A stretch of 45,033 nucleotides of DNA from Saprospiraceae bacterium (GTDB lineage Bacteria > Bacteroidota > Bacteroidia > Chitinophagales > Saprospiraceae). The stretch lies in NCBI GenBank assembly GCA_019638385.1, contig JAHBTW010000026.1:1-45033 (forward strand), in the 5' to 3' direction. A program made the position numbers and the translations under genes. Below are positions 8,444 through 15,766 of this stretch, piece after piece (the first letter of the stretch is position 1; each line of letters opens with the position of its first letter). The notes under the pieces were generated by a model that saw nothing but the letters and a program-made list of their open reading frames with translations, did no database searches and had not been told where the DNA came from.

Positions 8444-8983
8444 TCAATTGAAGGTACGGCAGCGCACGTTGTCCAGTTCTGCATCTACCCAATCCACTAC
8501 GGCGCCTTTCGATTCGTCCACACATTCAAAAATGCCGGCGAACAAGGGCGGCGACAAAAGAGGAGAGAAGACGCCGGTTTGCCGGTCTATCTCTCTGATC
8601 TGGAATAGGTCGCTGATGTCAATGGTGACCAAATCGCGCCAGCTATCTGCAAATATGCGATTGCCGAGGAGGGTGAAATCGGTGATGGCCGGAATGTTTA
8701 GAAATCGGAGTGCTGCCGTGTTGCCAGGGTCGGCGACGCTAAAAACGTGGATGCCTTTCTTTTGCTCCAAAATAAAAAGCAACGTGTCGCGCAAAAAGAT
8801 AGTCCCGCTGAGCGTAATGGGGCGGGGCGGCTCGCTTTTGATGTCTTGCAATTCAGCCAAAGGAACATACACCGGCTTCTTGCCCGGCCCGCTGAAAAAG
8901 GAAAATTCCTGTTTTTCGCAGCTCCACAACAGAGCCGCGAGGCAGAGCACAACAACAACAAGGCAGGGTTTTTTTCCGAACAT
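8444..8983 (-). CDS. Short LVIVD-type lipoprotein
   Basis: A 179-residue lipoprotein. The start at 8983 places a signal peptide and lipobox LLWSC (Cys near 20) at the N-terminus; the frame is open further upstream to 9097 but that extension has no signal character. The core GIHVFSVADPGNTAALRFLNIPAITDFTLLGNRIFADSWRDLVTIDISDLFQIREI matches the N-terminal part of LVIVD-type propeller proteins. A terminal Cys (RCRTFN) is present. It looks like a paralogue of the next gene, and the two may act together at the cell surface. Confidence 0.8.
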   Translation of the reverse strand: MFGKKPCLVVVVLCLAALLWSCEKQEFSFFSGPGKKPVYVPLAELQDIKSEPPRPITLSGTIFLRDTLLFILEQKKGIHVFSVADPGNTAALRFLNIPAITDFTLLGNRIFADSWRDLVTIDISDLFQIREIDRQTGVFSPLLSPPLFAGIFECVDESKGAVVDWVDAELDNVRCRTFN

Positions 8984-9103
8984 GGCGTGCGATGCGGTTG
9001 TGTTTGGGAAACCACCTAACCGGAACGCACGAGCCGCGTGAAATGCTGACTGAGGCGGTGTTAAATCTATGTAACTTTTTAGGGAGCTTCGACCCACGAG
9101 CCG

Positions 9104-9736
9104 CTATCCTTCTGCTTCTTCCAGTTCGTGTAGCGTTTCTTTGAGTTGGTTGACGTGTTTGGCATAGCTGACTTTTATCGAAATCCAAACAAACAGAATG
9201 GTGATGGCCGACAACCCGATGACCCAAAGAACGACTTTCTGCCACGACATACTGTCGGTGAGTTTGAGCAAATACTGGCCGCCTATGCTGTTGGTAAGCC
9301 ATACTGCCGAGAGGATGAACGACGGGATCATTACCGCGCCGCCCCAAAAATACAAAGGCAAAACCTGATCCCAGTAGGCGATGGTTTGCCGGAGCGCAGG
9401 AATCAGGCGCGAATCGGAGGCCATGCCGCGCCCCAAATGCCGGAAGCCCGAGAAGTAATAAAAGCCCAGTGGAAGTACGGTGAGCAGAATCATTTGCAGG
9501 CCGGCCAAATACGCCTCGCCATTGCCCGGAGCAATCCGGCTCACAAAATAAGCCCAGGCGGCCATCGCGAAAATTCCAAAGACCATCTCAAACAGCAGAT
9601 TGCGCCGCATCTTGGAAAAAACAGATTGCGTTCGCGCCCGCATCACGGAGAGCAGTTCACCTTGCCCAAGGGAAGGCGATTCGCCGGCGGCGGCATTCCA
9701 GGCAGATTTCAGATTTTCCAATTCATCGTTTTTCAT
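9104..9736 (-). CDS. Putative anti-sigma factor, membrane protein
   Basis: A 210-residue protein with a cytoplasmic N-terminus (1-45), four predicted membrane segments (about 46-66, 78-94, 130-152, 163-184) and a charged C-terminal helix (HVNQLKETLHELEEAEG). The gene overlaps the end of the ECF sigma gene by 14 nt. No anti-sigma family motif is evident, so the assignment as regulator of that sigma factor rests on position and topology only. Confidence 0.65.
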   Translation of the reverse strand: MKNDELENLKSAWNAAAGESPSLGQGELLSVMRARTQSVFSKMRRNLLFEMVFGIFAMAAWAYFVSRIAPGNGEAYLAGLQMILLTVLPLGFYYFSGFRHLGRGMASDSRLIPALRQTIAYWDQVLPLYFWGGAVMIPSFILSAVWLTNSIGGQYLLKLTDSMSWQKVVLWVIGLSAITILFVWISIKVSYAKHVNQLKETLHELEEAEG

Positions 9737-10241
9737 GGTATATGGTATTTTGTTGTTGTAAAATCGTTCTCAATTTTTCCCGGATGCGAAACAGTTTCAC
9801 CCGCAGGTGGTCCGTGCCGAGCCCCGTGATCTGTGCCATTTCTTCGTAGGAGTAGTCGTCGAGGAAGAGCAGGGCGAGCGATTTTTCACTTTTGCTCAGG
9901 CCCTCCAATGCCGCGTACAGACGCAGGACTTCATCGGGCAGTTCCTTTTCCGTACCGGGCAGATGGTGTTGGGCCTCTGTCAGCGTTTCGGTGGGCAACT
10001 CCGGTCGGCGCAGGCCCGAAATGGCTACGTTGAGCGCGATGCGGTACATCCAGGTACTCACTTTGCTCTCCTGGCGAAACCGGGGCCACGCGCGCCACAT
10101 TTGCACCACGATGTCCTGAAAAAGGTCACGCCGTCCCTCCTCGGTGCGGGCATACATGCGGCATACCTTGTGCAGGATAGCCTGATGGGCTTCCAATACG
10201 GAGAGAAATGCTGCTTCGTCGGGTGTGGCCTGTTTCGACAC
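9723..10241 (-). CDS. ECF-type RNA polymerase sigma factor
   Basis: A 172-residue sigma-70 family protein with region 2 at about residues 15-85 (DLFQDIVVQMWRAWPRFRQESKVSTWMYRIALNVA) and region 4 at about 110-165 (LYAALEGLSKSEKSLALLFLDDYSYEEMAQITGLGTDHLRVKLFRIREKL). Region 3 is absent, as in ECF sigmas. It is translationally coupled to the membrane protein downstream and heads a minus-strand series that includes two surface lipoproteins and a barrel. A near-match -7 element (TACCTTTC, 10271-10278 on the minus strand) lies upstream. Confidence 0.93.
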   Translation of the reverse strand: MSKQATPDEAAFLSVLEAHQAILHKVCRMYARTEEGRRDLFQDIVVQMWRAWPRFRQESKVSTWMYRIALNVAISGLRRPELPTETLTEAQHHLPGTEKELPDEVLRLYAALEGLSKSEKSLALLFLDDYSYEEMAQITGLGTDHLRVKLFRIREKLRTILQQQNTIYHEKR

Positions 10242-10337
10242 GTTGTCAGTTGTTTGCGTTATCAGTCGCAGAAAGGTAAGTGAACGTTACGGGGGAAGGG
10301 AAAAAAGATGGTGCAGCATTTGCATTTTTAAAAACAA

Positions 10338-10372
10338 AAAAGGCAGAAAACTTTAATAGTCCTCTGCCTTTT
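10338..10372 (-). terminator. Terminator of the Arg/Asp/Glu repeat gene
   Basis: On the minus strand the arms AAAAGGCAGA and TCTGCCTTTT pair over 10 bp around a 15-nt loop, and the right arm runs into a T-rich tail. It lies about 20 nt past the stop codon of the gene ending at 10393. Confidence 0.7.
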
Positions 10373-10392
10373 CGTTGTTGGGGAAATGTGGC

Positions 10393-10773
10393 TCAATTCT
10401 TTCGATCCCGACGATTTTCGCGGCGGTCGCGGTGATTTTCGGAGCGGTCGCGCACGTCCTCCCGGCGGTCGTGGCGATCCTCCCGCACGTCGCGCACGTC
10501 TTCACGAGCGTCGCGGCGGTCTTCCATTTTATCTCTCGCGCCACCCTGGTGTTGGGCATCACGCACGTCTTCGCGGGCATCGCGCACGTCCTCCGTACGG
10601 TCGCGCACGTCTTCGCGGCGATCCCGGCGGTTTTCGGAGCGATCGCGCACATTTTCCCGGCGGTCGCGCACGTCTTCCCGGCGGTCTGCACGGGGCGTTT
10701 GTTGAGCCTGGGCTTCGGTAGCGAAAGCTGCGGCGAAGCAAACGAAGAGCAACAAAATAAGCTGTTTTTTCAT
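10393..10773 (-). CDS. Secreted Arg/Asp/Glu heptapeptide-repeat protein
   Basis: A 126-residue protein with a clear signal peptide (1-23, ending EAQA). The mature part is almost entirely about 13 copies of a 7-residue unit, consensus RREDVRD, with variants RRENVRD, RTEDVRD and AREDVRD. One interruption (QHQGGARDKM) falls in the middle. The alternating opposite charges should form a long, solvent-exposed alpha-helix. The N-terminal mature sequence QQTPRAD resembles small secreted basic proteins seen in other Bacteroidota. Function unknown; an interaction with envelope polymers or nucleic acid is speculation. A hydrophobic frame on the opposite strand is only the shadow of the Arg/Asp codons. 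Confidence 0.75.
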   Translation of the reverse strand: MKKQLILLLFVCFAAAFATEAQAQQTPRADRREDVRDRRENVRDRSENRRDRREDVRDRTEDVRDAREDVRDAQHQGGARDKMEDRRDAREDVRDVREDRHDRREDVRDRSENHRDRRENRRDRKN

Positions 10774-10854
10774 TGTTTTACAAGTTTTGGTGATGTGAGA
10801 GCTGTTGAGACCTTCGAAGCGGGTAGGGGTTTAAATTGGGTATAATTATTAGCC

Positions 10855-11499
10855 TTACCCTCTTTTTTTAAGGATTTCTACATCCTCCAGAATCTGGCCT
10901 CCATGACCTTCCGCGAGATAGCCCCGGTACGTTCCATCGGGGGCAATCACCACATAACTGCCGCAGGGGTAGTGGTACGGGAAAAAAGTACGCTCCATAA
11001 GGCCGTCCTTATCTTCGTACCATTTGCGGCTTGCAGAATAGCGCTTGAGGCCGGAATCATTTTTATAAATATTGTAATGGCCGGCGACTTTGAGCCGGTT
11101 GAGTTGCTTTAAATACGCTACATGATTTATACCGATGTCCTCTCTTGTAGCAATCCCCGTGGAATTGCAAGGGTCTTCGCCGGGATAATACCCGATGACG
11201 ATGATCGGTTTTTTATCGAGGTTGTATCCGGGGATTTCTGCTATCCGGTTCCTGATTTGGGTGTACACTTCCGGCTCCAATTGCCCGGAAATGTCGCGCT
11301 GTGTCAGCCTTTTCTCCATCACGCCGTCCAGCTCGCGTTCCCCGATGATCAGGCCGTCAGTTACGAGGGATTTTAATTGTTTTTCGGAGACTACATTCCC
11401 GTCCAGGTCATAACACACTGTTTTCTGTTGGCCGTAGGTACTTGTCAGGGCAGCCGTTAATAGCAGGAGCACAATAGTGGCCGGGATAAAGGTCTTCAT
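10855..11499 (-). CDS. Secreted protein of unknown function
   Basis: A 214-residue exported protein. The start at 11499 gives a signal peptide MKTFIPATIVLLLLTAALTSTYGQ; a frame open to 11535 adds 12 residues without signal character. No family is recognised. The mature protein has scattered cysteines (CYDLDGN, DPCNSTG, YPCGSYVV) and the segment PIIVIGYYPGEDPCNSTG. The C-terminal GSYVVIAPDGTYRGYLAEGHGGQILEDVEILKKRG recalls a thioredoxin-like or redox-fold edge, but the evidence is too weak to name one. A TAAATTTG promoter element lies 33 nt upstream. Confidence 0.7.
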   Translation of the reverse strand: MKTFIPATIVLLLLTAALTSTYGQQKTVCYDLDGNVVSEKQLKSLVTDGLIIGERELDGVMEKRLTQRDISGQLEPEVYTQIRNRIAEIPGYNLDKKPIIVIGYYPGEDPCNSTGIATREDIGINHVAYLKQLNRLKVAGHYNIYKNDSGLKRYSASRKWYEDKDGLMERTFFPYHYPCGSYVVIAPDGTYRGYLAEGHGGQILEDVEILKKRG

Positions 11500-11532
11500 A
11501 AGCGGCGTTTTTGATTTGGGTATTTGAGTGGG

Positions 11533-11540
11533 CAAATTTA
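11533..11540 (-). promoter_or_regulatory. -7 promoter element of the secreted-protein gene
   Basis: The minus strand reads TAAATTTG, matching TAnnTTTG, and predicts transcription starting about 25-30 nt before the start codon at 11499. No -33 element is clear. Confidence 0.45.
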
Positions 11541-11598
11541 ATAGTTATTTCTAAAAAAGCCTGTCCTGGTATTTTGCCGTGTATTCCTAAAACGATAA

Positions 11599-11631
11599 AA
11601 CCCCTTGCAAGTAATTGACCTGCAAGGGGTT
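11599..11631 (-). terminator. Terminator downstream of tRNA-Arg
   Basis: Perfect 11-bp arms (AACCCCTTGCA and TGCAAGGGGTT) surround an 11-nt loop, followed on the minus strand by further T residues. It lies 15 nt beyond the tRNA 3' end. Confidence 0.75.
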
Positions 11632-11645
11632 GCTTTCAAAATGTG

Positions 11646-11719
11646 TGATCCCGACAGGACTCGAACCTGTGACCGTCTGCTTAGAAGGCAGATGCTCTAT
11701 CCAACTGAGCTACGGGACC
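11646..11719 (-). tRNA. tRNA-Arg (anticodon TCT)
   Basis: The minus strand folds into a full cloverleaf: acceptor GGTCCCG with CGGGATC, D-arm GCTC/GAGC, anticodon stem TCTGC/GCAGA with loop CTTCTAA, and T-arm ACAGG-TTCGAGT-CCTGT. The discriminator is A and CCA is not encoded. The anticodon TCT reads AGA/AGG arginine codons. Confidence 0.97.
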
Positions 11720-11761
11720 AATTTTTTCAACAGCTAAAAACGCTTTGCTTTCAAAGCGCCG

Positions 11762-11769
11762 CAAAGGTA
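11762..11769 (-). promoter_or_regulatory. Promoter of tRNA-Arg
   Basis: The minus strand carries TACCTTTG (consensus TAnnTTTG). A TTG lies 20 nt further upstream (about 11790-11792), at the spacing expected for the -33 element of Bacteroidota promoters. Confidence 0.65.
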
Positions 11770-11926
11770 ATTTTTTCCTTCGATTGCATCAACATCCCGG
11801 AGCGGCTTATCTGTTCCCGGCAGTAAAAAAAGGAACCCGGCAGACCAATGTGTGGCAGATATATCCCTCTGACTACTGTATTCCCGGAGGAAAGCGCAAG
11901 ACAAACTCGCACAAGGAGAGAATTTA

Positions 11927-11934
11927 TACCTTTG
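11927..11934 (+). promoter_or_regulatory. -7-like element immediately before the PhnA gene
   Basis: TACCTTTG matches the -7 consensus but ends only 3 nt before the chosen ATG (11938). Transcription from it would give a leaderless mRNA, or the match is fortuitous. Confidence 0.35.
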
Positions 11935-11937
11935 GGC

Positions 11938-12516
11938 ATGAAAATTTCCAACACTCTTTTGAACAGATGCCGCAGCGCTTGCGAGCTGTGCGAAGCGCCC
12001 TCCGACGCCCTGCACGCCTACCTCGTGCCGGCGCGAACCGAGGAGGCCGATGACAACGTCGCCGTGCTGTGCGATACTTGTATGCAATACATCAGCGAGC
12101 AGGATTACAGCAATGCCAATTATTTCATGTTTCTCACCGGCAGTATTTGGAGCGAGACGCCGCCCGTAAAAGTCCTTTCCTACAAAATACTCTCCCGACT
12201 GAGCGATCAGGAATGGGCGCAGGCCGCGCTCGACGGCGCCGCCCTCACGGAAGAAGAACTGTCATGGGCCAACTCGGAACAAGAGGCGTTGGCCGGCGCC
12301 GTCGTCCACAAAGACGCTTACGGGGTAGTGCTCCAACATGGCGATACGGTGTTCCTCACGGAAAACCTGAATGTAAAAGGCGCCAACTTCATGGCAGCAA
12401 AAGGCACGAAAGTGCCCAAAATAAGATTGGTGTCCGACAACCCGGAACAGATTGAAGGAAAGATAGAAGGCAGCACGATTGTCATTTTGACGAAATTTGT
12501 GCGGAAGGGGGGGTGA
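11938..12516 (+). CDS. PhnA-domain (YjdM-like) protein
   Basis: A 192-residue protein with a zinc-ribbon-like N-terminus (CRSACELCEAP, about 10-20, and CDTCMQY, about 44-50) and the PhnA domain at the C-terminus (VVHKDAYGVVLQHGDTVFLTENLNVKGANFMAAKGTKVPKIRLV). Despite its name, this family has no shown role in phosphonate breakdown. The start at 11938 was preferred to an upstream ATG at 11848, since the extra residues do not look like protein of this family. The K+ channel gene follows after 59 nt. Confidence 0.88.
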   Translation: MKISNTLLNRCRSACELCEAPSDALHAYLVPARTEEADDNVAVLCDTCMQYISEQDYSNANYFMFLTGSIWSETPPVKVLSYKILSRLSDQEWAQAALDGAALTEEELSWANSEQEALAGAVVHKDAYGVVLQHGDTVFLTENLNVKGANFMAAKGTKVPKIRLVSDNPEQIEGKIEGSTIVILTKFVRKGG

Positions 12517-12575
12517 GGCAGGACAGCATGGGCGACACGTTCCTTGGTGGTTTTGACAATGGTACAATCAATTTA

Positions 12576-13250
12576 ATGAAGGCAAGGTCATTTATACAAA
12601 AGCGCAAGTATGAGCTATTGCTCATTGCTTTAATCCTACATCTCTACATAGGCATTGTGGTAAGAGATATGCCATTCTATATTGAAGTATTATGGCCCGT
12701 CAATATGGTGTTTTTGGGCCTGGCAAGTGTCGGCGTTTTTCTGGGAAAAGGCAGATGGAAAAACTATATCAAAAATATACTCACCGTTATAGTCATTGCA
12801 TTTCCTGTTTTATTGTCGTTTTTCAAACACATACCGGAGTTCTTGTTTGCACTCAATGTAGCTTATGTCATTTTTTTTATGTTCATTTTTGTAGAGATTT
12901 TCAAGTTTTTAATAAAACCCGGCTATATCAATATTGACATCATTTCAGCCTCCGCCTGTGGCATGTTTTTACTCATCGAAGCATTTGTCTTTTTACTTCA
13001 AATATGGGTTTATGCCGATCGCGATTCCTTTACAGGCATTGACTATTCCAGTGCGGGGCACACACATATAGATTTGGTTTATTTTTGCTCTGTAACCGTT
13101 ACAACCATCGGATATGGCGATATTACGCCCAATGCATACCATACCAAGCTGGCAGCATCCTTAATCGGGCTGGCCGGGCAATTTTACTCTGTTGTTTTAG
13201 TGGGAATCATCATCAGTAAATTTTCTTCAACAATGAAAAACACTGACTAA
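12576..13250 (+). CDS. Two-membrane-helix-pore type potassium channel family protein
   Basis: A 224-residue membrane protein with six predicted helices and a pore segment with selectivity filter TIGYGD (residues 177-182), followed by a last helix ASLIGLAGQFYSVVLVGIIISKF. The filter predicts K+ conduction. No cytoplasmic RCK/TrkA-N domain is present, so gating is unclear. The start at 12576 (MKARSFIQKRKYE) begins just before the first helix; frames from 12513 or 12528 would add an unlikely leader. The stop codon is directly followed by the ATG of the DUF2339 gene. Confidence 0.88.
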   Translation: MKARSFIQKRKYELLLIALILHLYIGIVVRDMPFYIEVLWPVNMVFLGLASVGVFLGKGRWKNYIKNILTVIVIAFPVLLSFFKHIPEFLFALNVAYVIFFMFIFVEIFKFLIKPGYINIDIISASACGMFLLIEAFVFLLQIWVYADRDSFTGIDYSSAGHTHIDLVYFCSVTVTTIGYGDITPNAYHTKLAASLIGLAGQFYSVVLVGIIISKFSSTMKNTD

Positions 13251-15590
13251 ATGGACACCGCCAACGAAAAGATGCGCCAACTCCACGAAAAATTAGAGTT
13301 GCTGTTGAGCCGGCAGGATGAGTTTTCAAAAGAAATCAACCTGCTACGGGATGAGATCAACCTGCTGAAGGCGGTCGGTTCTCAACAGGCGATGACTCCG
13401 CCGCCGCAACCGGTTCAGGAACCGCCGGTTGAGCCGGCCCCGGCAATCGCGCAACAAGCCGCGCCTGCGCCCTTGCGACATACAGTTGCGCCGGCCGTTC
13501 GCCCGCCCAAAGAGAAATCCAACCTTGAAAAATTCATCGGCGAAAACCTGATCAATAAAATCGGCATTGCCATTACAGTGATCGGGGTGGCCGTCGGGGT
13601 AAAGTACTCCATTGACCGCGACCTGATTAGTCCGCTCACCAGAATTATTTTGGGCTATCTGATGGGCGTCGGATTGTTGGGGTTCGGCTACCGGCTGAAG
13701 GCGAAGTATGAGAATTTCAGCGCGGTATTGGTGAGCGGCGCCATGGCCATTCTATACTTTACCACTTATGCCGCCTACGGCTTTTTTGATTTGCTGCCGA
13801 AAATGGCCGCCTTTGCACTCATGGTCATCATTACGGTATTTACGGTGTTTGCTGCAATCACCTACAACCGGCAAGTAATTGCCCATATCGGGTTGGTAGG
13901 CGCTTATGCCGTTCCGTTTCTATTGGATGATAAGACGGGAGATATCGCGACCCTGTTCAGCTACACGGCCATTATCAATGCCGGCATTTTGGCGCTTTCG
14001 TTCAGGCGCTATTGGAAATCCCTGTATTATGCGTCATTCGGCTTGACTTGGCTTATATTTTTATCGTGGTTTTTTGTAAAATACCCGTCTATAGACCAAT
14101 TCACAACAGCGCTGACATTTGCCTGCATATTTTTCCCCATATTCTATATTACCTTTTTGGCCTATAAATTGATTCGAAAAGAAAAATTCAATGTGGACGA
14201 TGTGCTGCTTTTATTGGCCAATTCATTCCTGTTTTTCGGAATCGGCTACGCCACGCTCGACACCCACCCGACCGGAAAAAACCTGTTGGGATTGTTTACA
14301 CTCGGCAATGCGCTGCTGCACTTTGTAGTGGCGGCGGTTATTTACCGGCAGAAATTAGCGGATAGAAACCTGTTTTATTTGGTCTCCGGGTTGGTGTTAA
14401 TTTTTATCACCATTGCCATTCCGGTGCAATTGGACGGCAACTGGGTTACGCTGTTGTGGGTGGGAGAAGCGGCCTTGTTGTTCTGGATCGGAAGAACAAA
14501 AAATGCGCCCGTTTACGAAACATTATCCTATCCACTGATGGCCTTGGCTTTGTTCAGCATCATGCACGATTGGGAAACGCTGTACGCCAGTTACAACCCA
14601 GAAAACCCCGATACGAAAATCACACCGCTACTCAATGTTAATTTTCTTTCTTCTCTATTATTTACAGGCGCTTTCGGGTTTATCAATTACATACACCAAA
14701 GGAAAGATTACCTGTCCGAAGCCTCGCCGGGAAAAGGCTTTCGCGGCCTGATATCGCTCGCCATTCCGGCCATTTTTATTGCGGCTATTTATTTTGCGTT
14801 TCGGGTGGAAATATCCAATTATTGGACCCAATTATACCGGGGTTCTGCCGTGCCGATTACAGAGGATAATTACACCTATCAGAAATGGAACCATGATTAC
14901 AATTGGTTTAAAACGGTGTGGATGATCAACTACTCGCTTTTCTTTTTTTCAATATTGTCATTCGTCAACATCCGTAAAATAAAGAATGAAACACTTGGCA
15001 TGGTCAATCTTGTCCTGCTGCTGTTATCCATGCTCGTTTTTCTATTTGCCGGATTGTATGCCGTCAGCGAGTTGCGGGATTCCTATCTGGGGCCGGCTTT
15101 CGCCGATAACCAGCAGGGGACTATCTTCCACATCGGCATCCGGTATGTGTCATTGGCTTTTTTTGGATTGGCATGGGCTGCCTGTTTTCAGTATGTACGG
15201 CAGGATTTTATCCGGCAAAACCTGCGCATGGCGTTCGAGATATTGCTGTGTATTTCAATGGTGTGGGTGGCCAGCAGTGAGTTGATCCATTGGATGAACA
15301 TGGCGCACTCGACGCAATCGTATAAGTTGGGATTGAGTATTTTGTGGGGCGTTTCCTCTTTGGCGCTCATTGCGCTGGGCATTTGGCAAAAGAAAAAACA
15401 TTTGAGAGTCGGCGCCATTGTATTGTTCGGACTGACGCTGGCTAAATTGTTCTTTTACGACATTTCCCACCTCGACACGATTTCAAAAACCATCGTATTG
15501 GTTTCGCTGGGCGTACTGCTTTTGATCATCTCGTTTTTATACGCGAAGTATAAAAATCTGATTTTTGAAGATTCCAAACCGGAGGATTAA
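13251..15590 (+). CDS. DUF2339 polytopic membrane protein
   Basis: A 779-residue protein. Residues 1-42 form a coiled coil with leucine heptads, 45-88 a Pro/Ala-rich linker, and from about 95 on there are roughly 20 predicted membrane helices, starting with NLEKFIGENLINKIGIAITVIGVAVGVKYSIDRDLISP, the hallmark of DUF2339. Function unknown. Its ATG abuts the channel stop codon, so the channel and this protein are co-expressed and may work together in the inner membrane. A good terminator follows. Confidence 0.92.
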   Translation: MDTANEKMRQLHEKLELLLSRQDEFSKEINLLRDEINLLKAVGSQQAMTPPPQPVQEPPVEPAPAIAQQAAPAPLRHTVAPAVRPPKEKSNLEKFIGENLINKIGIAITVIGVAVGVKYSIDRDLISPLTRIILGYLMGVGLLGFGYRLKAKYENFSAVLVSGAMAILYFTTYAAYGFFDLLPKMAAFALMVIITVFTVFAAITYNRQVIAHIGLVGAYAVPFLLDDKTGDIATLFSYTAIINAGILALSFRRYWKSLYYASFGLTWLIFLSWFFVKYPSIDQFTTALTFACIFFPIFYITFLAYKLIRKEKFNVDDVLLLLANSFLFFGIGYATLDTHPTGKNLLGLFTLGNALLHFVVAAVIYRQKLADRNLFYLVSGLVLIFITIAIPVQLDGNWVTLLWVGEAALLFWIGRTKNAPVYETLSYPLMALALFSIMHDWETLYASYNPENPDTKITPLLNVNFLSSLLFTGAFGFINYIHQRKDYLSEASPGKGFRGLISLAIPAIFIAAIYFAFRVEISNYWTQLYRGSAVPITEDNYTYQKWNHDYNWFKTVWMINYSLFFFSILSFVNIRKIKNETLGMVNLVLLLLSMLVFLFAGLYAVSELRDSYLGPAFADNQQGTIFHIGIRYVSLAFFGLAWAACFQYVRQDFIRQNLRMAFEILLCISMVWVASSELIHWMNMAHSTQSYKLGLSILWGVSSLALIALGIWQKKKHLRVGAIVLFGLTLAKLFFYDISHLDTISKTIVLVSLGVLLLIISFLYAKYKNLIFEDSKPED

Positions 15591-15638
15591 CCTCATTCCA
15601 GCCGCCAGGGCAATCGCATATAAACCTGCCCTTTGCCT

Positions 15639-15668
15639 TCCCGATTCACTGGTTCATCGGGATTTTTT
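15639..15668 (+). terminator. Rho-independent terminator after DUF2339 gene
   Basis: Arms TCCCGAT (15639-15645) and ATCGGGA (15656-15662) enclose a 10-nt loop and are followed by six T. It lies about 50 nt beyond the stop codon at 15590. Confidence 0.75.
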
Positions 15669-15698
15669 ACCCGCCGGGGCGGGCGCTTCGCTCCCTTC

Positions 15699-15766
15699 GC
15701 CTTTTGCCTTTTGCGAATTTGCCCTTTGCCTCTTGCCCCTTTACTCTCTGCTCTCTGCCCTATGCC
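15699..15766. repeat. Degenerate 7-bp tandem array (GCCTTTT type)
   Basis: Consecutive units are GCCTTTT, GCCTTTT, GCGAATTT, GCCCTTT, GCCTCTT, GCCCCTTT, ACTCTCT, GCTCTCT, GCCCTAT. Seven of nine are exactly 7 bp and two are 8 bp. The array ends at the stop codon of the minus-strand methyltransferase gene. Confidence 0.75.

Noticed and set aside
10375..10845. Hydrophobic repeat protein on the plus strand
   Set aside because: It is the antisense shadow of the Arg/Asp/Glu repeat codons; the minus frame has a signal peptide, sensible start and terminator.
11605..11826. Open frame on the plus strand across tRNA-Arg (contains DPDRTRTCDRLL)
   Set aside because: This is the well-known false protein translated from the antisense of a tRNA gene.
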